A stretch of DNA of 64,000 nucleotides from Siphonodentalium dalli (taxonomy: Eukaryota; Mollusca; Scaphopoda; Gadilida; Siphonodentaliidae). Positions within the stretch are counted from its first letter, which is position 1, and each line of letters begins with the position of its first letter. The notes beneath the pieces are model-generated. The model was not told the DNA's origin, did no database searches, and was given only the letters and a program-made list of their open reading frames with translations. Below are positions 42,158 to 52,237 of this stretch, piece after piece. The stretch is from positions 186,172,809 to 186,236,808 of the forward strand of contig CP136068.1 in NCBI GenBank assembly GCA_032622095.1, written 5' to 3'. The position numbers and the translations under genes were made by a program.

Positions 42158-44353
42158 GAGAAAGCTATCGCCTTTGGTAGTTTTGTGCTGTCCCCACAAC
42201 AACGGCGTTATTGTACTACACGGCGAGAACTTCTTGCAGTAGTACGATTCATACGTCAATTTCGCCACTATCTGCTAGGTCGGAAATTCTTGGTAAGGAC
42301 TGATCATAGTAGCCTAAGGTGGCTCATGAACTTTAAGGAACCTCAGGGACAACTTGCAAGGTGGTTAGAGGAACTCGGTGAGTATAATATGGTTATTGAG
42401 CATCGCAAGGGAACATTGCACGTAAATGCCGATGCGCTGTCCAGAATTCCTGCGGACGGCTCATGTGAAGAGTATTTCACAGGGTGTAAACTCTCTGATC
42501 TCCCTTGTGGTGGGTGTAAATATTGCACTCGGGTGTTTAATAGCTGGACCAGATTCGAAAATGCTGTGGACGATGTGGTTCCCCTAACCAAAGGTTCCAT
42601 TACGTTTGCCGAACTATCTGAGAGCGCCAGTCCGGCAATTCGCCAGACAGATAGTCAGCCAAACCCTCCCCTAGGTTTTTCGTGGGAGCCGGGAGATGAG
42701 TGGGAAGATCCCTACGAACCAACAGACTCCGTCTGTTCGAACACGGGTTGGACCCATTCCCAGGTTGACCTAGAAATATCATCGGGATTAAAACCTGAAG
42801 TCAGGGTGCGACAGACCACTACCCCCAAGGATAATGCCCTCCTAGCGGATGTATGTACTCTGGACGAACTCGCTGAATTTCAGCATTATGACCCTGACTT
42901 AGCCCCTGTGATTGGGTGGTTAGAAACTGGAAAAGACCCCAGGGAAGGTGAACTTTTTATTAGTAGCCAAGCTACTAAGTATATTTGGATAAACCGGCAA
43001 CGTTTCCTCATAAAAAATAAATTGTTGTACAAAATCAAGCGGGATTCCCAACAAGTCTTGGTTATTCCACGAAAGTTTGCCACTGAAATTCTGACCCTCG
43101 CCCATGATATTCCGGCATCAGGCCATCAGGGCGTAACCCGTACCCGAGAACGGATACGGCAAAATTACTATTGGTATGGGGTTAGCGAAGATATTGAAAC
43201 ATTCGTGGCGGCCGGCCCCCAGTGTAATCAAGGCAAGAAACCGGTTCGACATGCTAAATGGGAGCAGGTTTCTTTCCACGCTGGGGCCCCAATGGAACGT
43301 GTACATATCGATTTTTTGGGACCGTTGCCACTCAACCAGAAGGGAAATAAATATATTTTGGTTATGACCTGTCAGTTCACCAAATGGGTCGAATTTATAG
43401 CATTACCCGATCAGACTGCCGAAACAGCAGCATACACAGCTGTTAAAGAATTCTTTTCGAGATTTGGATGTCCATTCCAAATTTTCTCTGATCAAGGGTC
43501 GTGTTTTGAATCAAACCTGTTCACAGCAATGTGTGAAGCGCTTCAGATCCATAAGGCACGTACCACGCCATATCGACCTTCCTCGAATGGTGCCGCAGAA
43601 CGCCAGAAACGGACATTGATGAATGCCGTCCGGTGTTATATTGATAAAAACCAGAAATCCTGGGATATGTATCTTTCACAGCTCGCCGGGGCCATGCGAT
43701 CATCGGTACACCGTCTTACGGGTTTTACACCAAATAGAATGATGCTTGGATGTGAGATAAATCACCCGTCAGATCTCGTTTTTAATTTTAATTCAAAAAT
43801 ACCAGAATATGAAAACGCGGCTGAATATGTGCAAACGCTGGTGAAAGAGTATAAAGATTGTCATGAACTCGCGCGTGAGCACTTGAAGGCTGCTTGTAAA
43901 AAAATGAAGCGAGATTATGATGTTAAAATTAACAAATTTGACTATAAGCTTGGTGATTTAGTATACTTGTTGGACACCGCTACAAAGTAAGGGAAAGCCC
44001 GAAAACTTTCTTATTTTTGGAAAGGTCCAGGCATAATTGCTAAAGTATACACGCCATACCTTTTTAAAATATTTTTTAAAAGTGCCACCAATGTGGTAAA
44101 TCACGATCGACTGAAAAAGTGTCACGATCGAACCATTCCGCCATGGCTAACTAAATGTGTAAAACGCTTCCATGAGACGGGAGAAGTCACACTTGAGAGA
44201 TCCACTGGCCTTTTTTGCGTATGTCAGAAAAAATGGGGTGGAAAATTGATGCTCCAGTGTGATTATTGCAATGATTGGTACCATGGTGAATGTGTTAATA
44301 TTACACAAGAAGAAGCTGATCAATTAGACACCTATCGATGCCCGAGATGTTGA
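42152..44353 (+). pseudogene. pol: Gypsy RNase H, integrase and C-terminal PHD finger (pol, third part)
   Basis: RNase H continues (YCTTRRELLAVV with the catalytic Glu, VRTDHSSLRWL with Asp, HVNADALSR). A linker with a Cys-rich patch follows, then integrase: HHCC finger HDIPASGHQG...AAGPQC, in which one of the two Cys is Gly; DDE residues in VHIDFLGP, IFSDQGS and NGAAERQK. A TAA at 43988-43990 interrupts the frame. The same frame reopens with the GPY/F-type segment YFWKGPGIIAKV and, at about 44210-44350, a PHD finger (FCVCQKKWGGKL, QCDYCNDWYHGEC, YRCPRC) with the C4-H-C3 spacing. The PHD would read histone H3 tails. Stop at 44351-44353. Confidence 0.9.
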
Positions 44354-44459
44354 TACGTTTTATAAGCTCCTGCTCGTACTCTCATGCTCATCCATGATGT
44401 AGAAACAGACTGTCAGGCTTCTTTCTATATTTCAGCATGATTACGAGTAAGATTATAGA

Positions 44460-45953
44460 ATGAGCGACGCAGAGGCTCTGCACATCGATTCTGATGAGGA
44501 GCACAATACTGCTGTCGACACAGAGGCTCTGCACATCGATTCTGATGAGGAGCCCAAGCAGCCGCTACAGGGTGACAATTCGTCCAGGGGGGAGCGGGTT
44601 GAAATTATGGATGCAGCAGGTATGAATTTGCCTAATATTCAATTGGATAATTCTTCCAAACCTATGTTATCCCCTTTGCCAGTATCAGACATTCTAAAGT
44701 CTATCGATAACTTGATTGGTGTCGAAATGAGTAAGGCTAATTCTGCCTCGGCAAAGGAGGAAATTAACCTATCCCCCTCGGAAGGCAAATCTCTAATAGA
44801 CCTGTTCTATCCAAGTTTCCTGACGAATCTGCCTGAGGTTCCCGTGACTGAGTCCATTCAAACTCAAGCGGTCGAGTCTATGCAGGTGGACTCTGAAGAA
44901 AACTTAACACCGCATACACTAGCCGTTAGCGAGCCAATACAGACTCCAGCGGTTGCCAACGTTAACCCTCTATGCAAGTTGATTGAGGAAGCCTTCCATC
45001 CACCAGCTTGCATAGTGGACGAACAGTGCGTGAGATATATATGTCATGCTAAATTGGACGACACTGGAAGTAACCAAGTGGGCCCACCAAAAGCTAATTC
45101 CCCAGTGTCGCCGGTAATTCCAACTGTGACCATAGCCTCACAAAGCTCTTCCTTTTCAGGGTCAAAGGAAGTTAGTACAGGCGGTCGAGACACACAACTT
45201 CCAGACTATTGTGTGTTTAAGGACTGTGACCGTCCTATTAAAGGCCAGCAACGGCATCACTTTTATACGCACCATGTTAAACCATGCTGGTGGCAATTTG
45301 ACAACATTTATGGGGCTGTGCCAAAAATATTTCGTCAACAAGTTAGGGACGACTTAACTCATTTCGCTGCAGTTTTGTGCCCAGATGTTCGTGAGCTGGA
45401 TGAGCAAGCTCGTCTCACCAAGCTAAGATATTTACTTAACGAACACTGGGACTTGAAGGCAATTCCTACGCCCTGTTTCTTGGGAGTAATGGCACTCAAC
45501 CATATCCGAACATTTGGCTCTGATATGGGAGTAACCCCTCCAGCAAGCGGGTTCAGCATAGCACCGCGGATCAATTCGAACGCATGTTTGACCCATTGGC
45601 GGGTCTTGGCAGCCATTCTAAATAAACTGCCAGATAGTGAAATACAGAAATTCCAAAAGTCGAATTCCCACTTTTGGTTGATGGATATTCTGAGGGATCG
45701 CATTGTCAAAAATCGAATCCCAGTCGATGAGTTAAATGAAGCTCGGTCCATCATTTCAGCCTCTGGCATTTTCAAACCCGAGCGAGCTCCCACGGCTATA
45801 GCAGCGGCATGCATCATCCATGATTTTTATACAGTCGAACACGAGGTCGCTTCGGCCGTAACGGTGAAACCCCTTATATCATCAACCTCACCTGTACAAC
45901 CGCCCAAATCTACTCCGGTTCCGACCAGCCCTTTGAGCGGTCTGACCCGGTAG
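44460..45953 (+). CDS. Accessory ORF of the gypsy element with Cys/His site
   Basis: 497 codons. Begins with a near-perfect duplication of 15-17 residues (EALHIDSDEE twice). Then a long acidic, Ser/Pro-rich region. From about residue 250 a compact part begins with a finger-like C-F-K-D-C...H-H-F-Y-T-H-H (YCVFKDCDRPIKGQQRHHF) and continues as a helical domain (WDLKAIPTPCFLGVMALNHI). The frame remains open past the stop at 45951-45953 for another about 75 codons, so the ORF may have run on towards the TatD domain. Not recognised outside this type of element. Confidence 0.7.
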   Translation: MSDAEALHIDSDEEHNTAVDTEALHIDSDEEPKQPLQGDNSSRGERVEIMDAAGMNLPNIQLDNSSKPMLSPLPVSDILKSIDNLIGVEMSKANSASAKEEINLSPSEGKSLIDLFYPSFLTNLPEVPVTESIQTQAVESMQVDSEENLTPHTLAVSEPIQTPAVANVNPLCKLIEEAFHPPACIVDEQCVRYICHAKLDDTGSNQVGPPKANSPVSPVIPTVTIASQSSSFSGSKEVSTGGRDTQLPDYCVFKDCDRPIKGQQRHHFYTHHVKPCWWQFDNIYGAVPKIFRQQVRDDLTHFAAVLCPDVRELDEQARLTKLRYLLNEHWDLKAIPTPCFLGVMALNHIRTFGSDMGVTPPASGFSIAPRINSNACLTHWRVLAAILNKLPDSEIQKFQKSNSHFWLMDILRDRIVKNRIPVDELNEARSIISASGIFKPERAPTAIAAACIIHDFYTVEHEVASAVTVKPLISSTSPVQPPKSTPVPTSPLSGLTR

Positions 45954-46008
45954 CAGAGGAGGAAGGAACGGTATATGCAAATCTGCGACGCCCAGCAACA
46001 ATACACGT

Positions 46009-46765
46009 ATGAAGCCAGACAACAGTACAGGGCGAATAATCCCCTGCCTATCGAGCGGAAACGTACTCATCCGGTTTCTGTTTCATCCGAAGCAAAGAAA
46101 GCTTGTTTATCTCAGACAGGCACCAACACATTACCAGTCGAACCCTCAACCACAGGGCCGACTAAGTCTACCAGCCACAATGAATAAATTCAAGGCTTTA
46201 ATAGCACACCCGGCTGTCGTGGCTATCGGCGAAATTGGTCTTGATCGTTCCATTATTTTACCGGATAGCGATCAACTGATTCAGGATAATCTCTTCCGGC
46301 AAATTTTGGAGATGGTGCGTTTGTGGGGCAAACCCCTAATTATGCATTTAAGAGGGGGGCCTGGCCAGCATATGGGTCAGGATGTCAGCTACAACGCACT
46401 AGATAAAGTCAGAACCGAAACTCGCGAACATCAAGTGATTCATTTCCACTGTTTCACTGGATGTAGAGAAATGGTTGACCGGTGGTCGTATCACAGACCT
46501 AACAGTTATTTCGGGGTCACCACAGCCTGTTCCGGCTTTAATGAAGTCCAGAAAGACGCTATTCGAAGCATCAAGCCAGGCAGGTTACTCTTAGAGTCTG
46601 ACGCACCCCATTTTTTCGCAGGGACGTCCTTTTACCACCCCTGCAGTCATTGGGGAGGTTGCTGTCTCCTTAGCACGGATCCTGGGAACATCCCCGGAGG
46701 ATGTGTTAGCTCGGACACAGGAAAATGCCCAAAGACTGTATGGCATCCAGCCGATCAACCTTTAA
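46009..46765 (+). pseudogene. TatD-family deoxyribonuclease domain in the gypsy element, frameshifted
   Basis: Metal-dependent nuclease family (TIM barrel). Seen in order: FHPKQRK (the GxHP segment), VVAIGEIGLD (Glu ligand), PLIMHLRG (His ligand), VIHFHCFTG (His ligand), SYFGVTTACSG, GRLLLESDAP (catalytic Asp). At about 46620 homology moves to the next frame, which carries the usual C-terminus (PAVIGEVAVSLA, ENAQRLYGI) and stops at 46763-46765. The N-terminal metal motif HxH is not found upstream in any frame, so part of the barrel was lost. The nearest animal family by pattern is TATDN2/TATDN3-like. Confidence 0.85.
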
Positions 46766-47498
46766 ACTCCATATTCACCCTACTTATGTCAGTTGATCAG
46801 GTGTTCCAAATTATTTTTTGGCTTTTTGGCTCATAGGAGACACTCTCTTGCTCAAATTTCTGCTCATTACTACTACTTTCCAAAATTTAGAGAGTGCTCA
46901 TTCTGATTAACAATACCACCAACTTGAGACCAAGTCAGTAAAGCTGATTATACACATCCTTGGAGTCAGTCCGGTAAACCTTACAGGACTGATTATATAC
47001 CACCAGGGATTTGTAAACTGCCATGACTGACATTTTGTATGATCATGACTTACTGTTTCATTCCGACGCTGTACGCCAGTAGGTGCAGTGTTATTTTTTA
47101 TTTTATTGTGTTGTGAACTCCTGTGATTGTGTAAAGTTCTGTGTAAAACACTTTGGATTCATCATTCTTCAACAACTTTGGATTTGTTATTCTTCAACAA
47201 CTTTGGATTCATCATTCCGAAATTGGGATTCATTTCGTCACGGGGGAAACAGCATTTTATTAAGAAAAGGGAATAGTGTTGTGAAATTGGGATTAAACCG
47301 GAAATATGGTGCAGAAACTCTTGTTAGACCGGAAATTATACTGAGGATCCGGAGTCGAAATCGAGTGGACCAGCAACCGGAGAAATCAGAACAAAAAAGA
47401 AACTAAACAATCCAGACGTATAATTCTACCGTTTATATCCTTTGCAATCCTTGTTTGTTACCAGATGTATTAATAGTAAGTATGTTCAATATTATATA
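46766..47498 (+). other. Gypsy 3' region, likely 3' LTR; no gene
   Basis: Non-coding. Three tandem copies of a roughly 28-bp unit (ACAACTTTGGATTCATCATT type) lie at 47150-47216. No matching sequence occurs at the 5' side except the last about 40 bp, so the 3' LTR start cannot be placed. Confidence 0.5.
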
Positions 47499-47540
47499 TT
47501 ATATTGTAACTGGTTATTATATACAGCCAATTTTTACAAT
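47499..47540 (+). repeat. 3' LTR end (direct repeat with 13952-13993)
   Basis: TTATATTGTAACTGGTTATT... to TTTTTACAAT, then tRNA-array sequence (AATACGATG...). The TG...CA core is 47505-47538. Confidence 0.55.
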
Positions 47541-47657
47541 AATACGATGTAAATAATACGATGCACCAGATTGTCTTCACAAACAAATATGTGGTTTGCT
47601 GCCGACAATAAAAAGACGCGAAATATGCAACAAAAAGCCTAAAATTGAAAGTAAGAT

Positions 47658-47730
47658 CGCCCGACGTGAGGCTCGAACCCACGACCCCGAGATTAAGAGT
47701 TTCGTGCTCTACCGACTGAGCTAGCCAGGC
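47658..47730 (-). pseudogene. tRNA-Lys (CTT), likely degenerate
   Basis: Three substitutions: an A-C mismatch in the anticodon stem (CGAAA/TCTCG), a U-G pair in the T stem and one acceptor change. The anticodon is still CTT. Probably a pseudogene or poor substrate. Confidence 0.8.
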
Positions 47731-47957
47731 AGCCACGTCATCACATATGTACACAGTCATCGGGAAACGAGGATGGGAAAAACCCAACTAATTTTACATT
47801 TAAACTATAGGCCTACTCGCAGTTTCTCTCTGCATGCTGGTTACTTTAAGTGAGACGACGGGTGTGAAGGATGAGACCAATATACCGCAAGATAACATGT
47901 GGCATTGGCAACAATCAATACAGTCACTTCAACAAAAGTAAGACAAAAATGATTATC

Positions 47958-48030
47958 AGGTCCGGGCGAGGATCGAACTCGCGACCTTCTGCGTGTAAAG
48001 CAGACGTGATAACCACTACACCACCGGACC
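47958..48030 (-). tRNA. tRNA-Val (TAC), right block
   Basis: Same sequence as 1241-1313. Confidence 0.95.
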
Positions 48031-48447
48031 TGTCCATAGCTAACAGATATAATAATTATCTGAGATTTCTTTGCATCCAAACTGAAGGACGTAAATTACT
48101 ATGGACCACAGGTTGACTCTGTTTATATGCCAAAATGACCTTTGATCTGCTGAATATGAAAACTCAACAAAACGGGGCTCCGAACTTTGGACGAATTACC
48201 TGGAATGCGTGTATTTTTGTGGATTCATGCTGTAAACCCTGTTATATTGGCCGGATCAGATATATATGTATATTTAACAACTGAGTCGGCAGTTCCTGCA
48301 TTATCTCTGATTTAAATCACAGCCCAGAAAATTACTCTTTATCAACATACACAATATATGACAATACAATCTCGTTAGATTAATTGATGCATTTAGCATT
48401 GGAGCTGACGGGATTCAAATTTAGATTGAAGTCACTAACTATCGTCC

Positions 48448-48519
48448 GACTCCGTGGCGCAACGGTAGCGCGTCTGACTCCAGATCAGAAGGTTGCGTGT
48501 TCAAATCACGTCGGGGTCA
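48448..48519 (+). tRNA. tRNA-Trp (CCA), unit 11
   Basis: Same sequence as 228-299. Confidence 0.97.
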
Positions 48520-48665
48520 ATATTTTGAGGACCTATTTTTCAGTTTTGTTTCTGTGTTTTATTTTGGAATTATGCATCCATTGCACTAATGTACCAATAC
48601 TCTATAATAAAACATGGGTGTCCATTCTATAACCATACGGGTATTGTTTAACGGTTTATCCGTAC

Positions 48666-48737
48666 TCCTCGGTAGTATAGTGGTAAGTATCCCCGCCTGT
48701 CACGCGGGAGACCGGGGTTCAGTTCCCCGCCGGGGAG
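48666..48737 (+). tRNA. tRNA-Asp (GTC), unit 11
   Basis: One change, in the T loop (TTCAGTT instead of TTCAATT); fold unaffected. Confidence 0.95.
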
Positions 48738-48907
48738 ACTATACTTTTATTTGTCTTTGGTGCTTGAAAATTGTTTTGTGCACACGCTATGAAGATCCAT
48801 TACATCACATTTAATATGCTGATCAATATTTTAATGACGGGGATATGTAGACATTCCTGTTTGTTCCTTGATTGAATACAATGCAATGAGTCAAAACATT
48901 TTGCACC

Positions 48908-48980
48908 GTCCCAGTAGCTCAGTGGATAGAGCGCTGGACTTCTAATCCAGAGGCCGTGGGTTCGATCCCCACCTGGGATG
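48908..48980 (+). tRNA. tRNA-Arg (TCT), unit 11
   Basis: Same tRNA sequence as 700-772. The terminator run is broken (TATGTTTTGC), leaving T4. Confidence 0.95.
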
Positions 48981-49143
48981 ACGTATGTTTTGCACTTTTG
49001 TGCCAACGAAATGGTCTGAAATGATAATGCGATGAAAATAATACGATGCACCAGATTGTCTTCACAAACAAATATGTGGTTTGCTGCCGACAATAAAAAG
49101 ACGCGAAATATGCAACAAAAAGCCTAAAATTGAAAAGTAAGAT

Positions 49144-49216
49144 CGCCCAACGTGGGGCTCGAACCCACGACCCCGAGATTAAGAGTCTCGTGCTCTACCG
49201 AATGAGCTAGCCAGGC
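49144..49216 (-). tRNA. tRNA-Lys (CTT), unit 11, D-loop variant
   Basis: One base change in the D loop (CATTCGG for CAGTCGG on the gene strand). Confidence 0.93.
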
Positions 49217-49444
49217 AGCCACGTCATCACATATGTACACAGTCATCGGGAAACGAGGATGGGAAAAAACCCAACTAATTTTACATTTAAACTATAGGCC
49301 TACTCGCAGTTTCTCTCTGCATGCTGGTTACTTTAAGTGAGACGACGGGTGTGAAGGATGAGACCAATATACCGCAAGATAACATGTGGCATTGGCAACA
49401 ATCAATACAGTCACTTCAACAAAAGTAAGACAAAAATGATTATC

Positions 49445-49517
49445 AGGTCCGGGCGAGGATCGAACTCGCGACCTTCTGCGTGTAAAGCAGACGTGATAAC
49501 CACTACACCACCGGAAC
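49445..49517 (-). tRNA. tRNA-Val (TAC), unit 11, acceptor mismatch
   Basis: The second acceptor base is T instead of G, giving a mismatch with C. It may be non-functional. Confidence 0.85.
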
Positions 49518-49936
49518 TGTCCATAGCTAACAGATATAATAATTATCTGAGATTTCTTTGCATCCAAACTGAAGGACGTAAATTACTATGGACCACAGGT
49601 TGACTCTGTTTATATGCCAAAATGACCTTTGATCTGCTGAATATGAAAACTCAACAAAACGGGGCTCCGAACTTTGGACGAATTACCTGGAATTGCGTGT
49701 ATTTTTGTGGATTCATGCTGTAAACCCTGTTATATTGGCCGGATCAGATATATATGTATATTTAACAACTGAGTCGGCAGTTCCTGCATTATCTCTGATT
49801 TAAATCACAGCCCAGAAAATTACTCTTTATCAACATACACAATATATGGACAATACAATCTCGTTAGATTAATTGATGCATTTAGCATTGGAGCTGACGG
49901 GATTCAAATTTAGATTGAAGTCACTAACTATCGTCC

Positions 49937-50008
49937 GACTCCGTGGCGCAACGGTAGCGCGTCTGACTCCAGATCAGAAGGTTGCGTGTTCAAATCACGT
50001 CGGGGTCA
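49937..50008 (+). tRNA. tRNA-Trp (CCA), unit 12
   Basis: Same sequence as 228-299. Last intact gene of the forward array. Confidence 0.97.
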
Positions 50009-50154
50009 ATATTTTGAGGACCTATTTTTCAGTTTTGTTTCTGTGTTTTATTTTGGAATTATGCATCCATTGCACTAATGTACCAATACTCTATAATAAA
50101 ACATGGGTGTCCATTCTATAACCATACGGGTATTGTTTAACGGTTTATCCGTAC

Positions 50155-50164
50155 TCCTCAGTAG
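50155..50164 (+). pseudogene. tRNA-Asp 5' stub at the array end
   Basis: Only TCCTCAGTAG remains; a run of 13 T and (ATT)n follows directly. The T-run could be the poly(A) end of a minus-strand retroelement. Confidence 0.8.
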
Positions 50165-52237
50165 TTTTTTTTTTTTTATTATTATTAAAATCTATATAAG
50201 CATATATATATGTACACTAAAATATTTTCCTCACATTACATTCATAACTAGCGTAAATTATTACATAATACATGTGTCATAATACATTCATAATTAGCTT
50301 AAAATATTACATAATACATGTGTCATTGTTACACCTTAATCAGTAATCCAGTGTAATTAATGCATTTTCGTTACAATGTATATAGTATCACTATGTTAGG
50401 TAAACAAACATCATGTTTTATCATAATGTATATACTGGAGTGACTTTGCTTTTCTATAATTATATATTTTTGTAGCTAATTCGACATTTATATATTTTGG
50501 TTCTTTCTCGACCGTACGAAGTACAGTTTTGTCGGCAAATTGTCGTACAGTAATCGATATCGACAATTTCCTGATAATAGAGTTACTTCCCTTCTTCAGC
50601 GCATGGAATTTTCTCGAACATTTTGGTTTGTCTCTGCCGATAGTTCGAAAGTCCTCTTAATTGCGGTTCTTTATTGTCTGGAATCCTGACAGGTATAGAA
50701 GAGTGTTTCCGCGAAGTTCTGTATTAGCCAGAACGTCTATAAACTCTATCAAATTGTACATTCCCTTTTTCGAGGTATTATTGTTTGAATTTTTTTTTTT
50801 ATATTTTTTTTTAAAAGGCCAATATATCAATTGAATCTTGGCGTCATGTTGATATAAAGAGTACAATTTACTGGTCTATCAATGACCAGGCACTAACTTT
50901 ATTTACCGCAAAATTATAATTGATTAAATTTCCAAAATTTAACCTTGTCACACCAGACAAACAAATGAAATGACCAATCGGCAGTCGCCCTGATTGACGC
51001 CAATCACAACTCCTCCCATGCGCAGACTACCCTAATGATCATGCAATTGATTTGCAAAGCAGCTACACACATTTGATGATAATCATCGTATGAAAAACTT
51101 TCGTCAATGAAAATATAGCGACATCGTGAATTTGTGTCACATGTTCGCGCAGCAGAGCGTTACCAGTGCGTGCTAATGACTATTGGACATTCGCACAATA
51201 ACGGTTTTCCCATTTTCAAACAATTGTTTGTTAACTTACATAATTATGCAATTATCATTATGAACTGAATTTGTATTGACAAAAACAAAACTAAAAAAAT
51301 TCTATTATATTTTCCAAAAATAATGTTGTGAATAATCAACATATTTATGTTCTTTCAGGACTCATGAGGTCTTCACGAAGAGTTAACTGGTACAGTTGGC
51401 ATGATGAGGACACCTTTGCAATTAGTCGCACACGTATAATCACAGATAATGATACTAGACGAGGTAATTATTTATAGAACCAGAACATGGCTTAAATTTC
51501 TGCTCTGGGACAAATACCTCACAGAGCACTAGCAGTGCAGGGTAATCACTGTTTGTTTCCAGTCTGTATTCCTATTTAGTGGGTACCTTGAATATTATTT
51601 ACCCTAAAACATTATATGATGTGTCCTCTCTTAAGTCTATGGACTCTCACAGCAAAACATATTTTCTGTTAATTATTATTATTTTTTTTTTTTGGGTTGG
51701 GGGGGTTTTTTGAGGGTAAAAAAAATAAAAATAAAAAAAAAAAAAAAAAAACCAGTGAACCCCCCCCTCATGGGATGGGGGTGTGTCTTGAATTGTAAAT
51801 TGTTTTCTTATTGTTTTTAATTATTATTTCGCACCATCGCGCTACCGCGCCAAGGTGGAATGGGGCTGTTGTTTATTATTATGCATTATGTGTTTGTCAT
51901 CTGAACCTTTGAAAAGATACTTGATTGATGAATTGGCGTTCAATTGGGAATACAAGGGAGAAAAATTTTTGTAACTTCATTCTTAATAATAAATTTTCTT
52001 ACATGTATATTTATTTTCCATTTCAGCATGAATATGCATAAACGTCTACCTTAAGCTGTGATCATAAACCTGATGGAGTAAAATTGGCTGCACACTCTAG
52101 GAGCGGCCATACGTTGGTGGACTACTTGAACTATTGGATAATGAAAATCATACCAGTTACTTCTGGCTGGGATTAATCAACTTCACTTGAAGAAGGATAC
52201 ATAGTTACATGTAATTCAGAGGTTATGCTGTCCGTGC
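50165..52237. other. 3' UTR or flank of LINE A; mostly no gene
   Basis: AT-rich with low-complexity T, G and A runs at 51670-51770. A candidate exon on the plus strand is listed separately. Whether all of this belongs to the LINE cannot be settled from one copy. Confidence 0.4.
51359..51463 (+). CDS. Isolated exon-like segment
   Basis: Bounded by TTCTTTCAG| and |GTAATTAT; 105 nt, open in one frame with phase 1 at both ends (LMRSSRRVNWYSWHDEDTFA onward). The aromatic and charged composition looks coding. It could be an exon of a host gene, a captured exon, or chance. No neighbouring exon was found. Confidence 0.35.

Larger units (their letters stand above)
13952..47540 (+). mobile_element. 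Ty3/gypsy-type LTR retrotransposon, decayed and interrupted by a Polinton
   Basis: The array is interrupted here. Without the nested 22.6-kb Polinton this element is about 11 kb, unusually long for gypsy because it carries an extra 3' coding region. Order: gag, aspartic protease, RT, RNase H, integrase (the gypsy order, not copia), PHD finger, an uncharacterised zinc-binding ORF and a TatD-like nuclease. Damage includes a frameshift near 18560, RT YLDY, the Polinton insertion, a stop at 43988, a stop at 45951 and a frameshift near 46620. The only terminal repeat visible is about 40 bp, so the 5' LTR appears truncated. Confidence 0.93.
47541..50164. repeat. Tandem tRNA-gene array, right block (partial unit, unit 11, partial unit 12)
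   Basis: Resumes in the Arg-Lys spacer, with unit starts at 48231 and 49719, and ends within tRNA-Asp. The spacers share unit 9's short forms (for example ATATATATGTATATTT) and have extra substitutions, so these outer units are older or less homogenised than units 1-8. Confidence 0.96.

Noticed and set aside
43118-43703. Small ORFs on the minus strand in the integrase region
   Set aside because: Shadows of the gypsy integrase frame.
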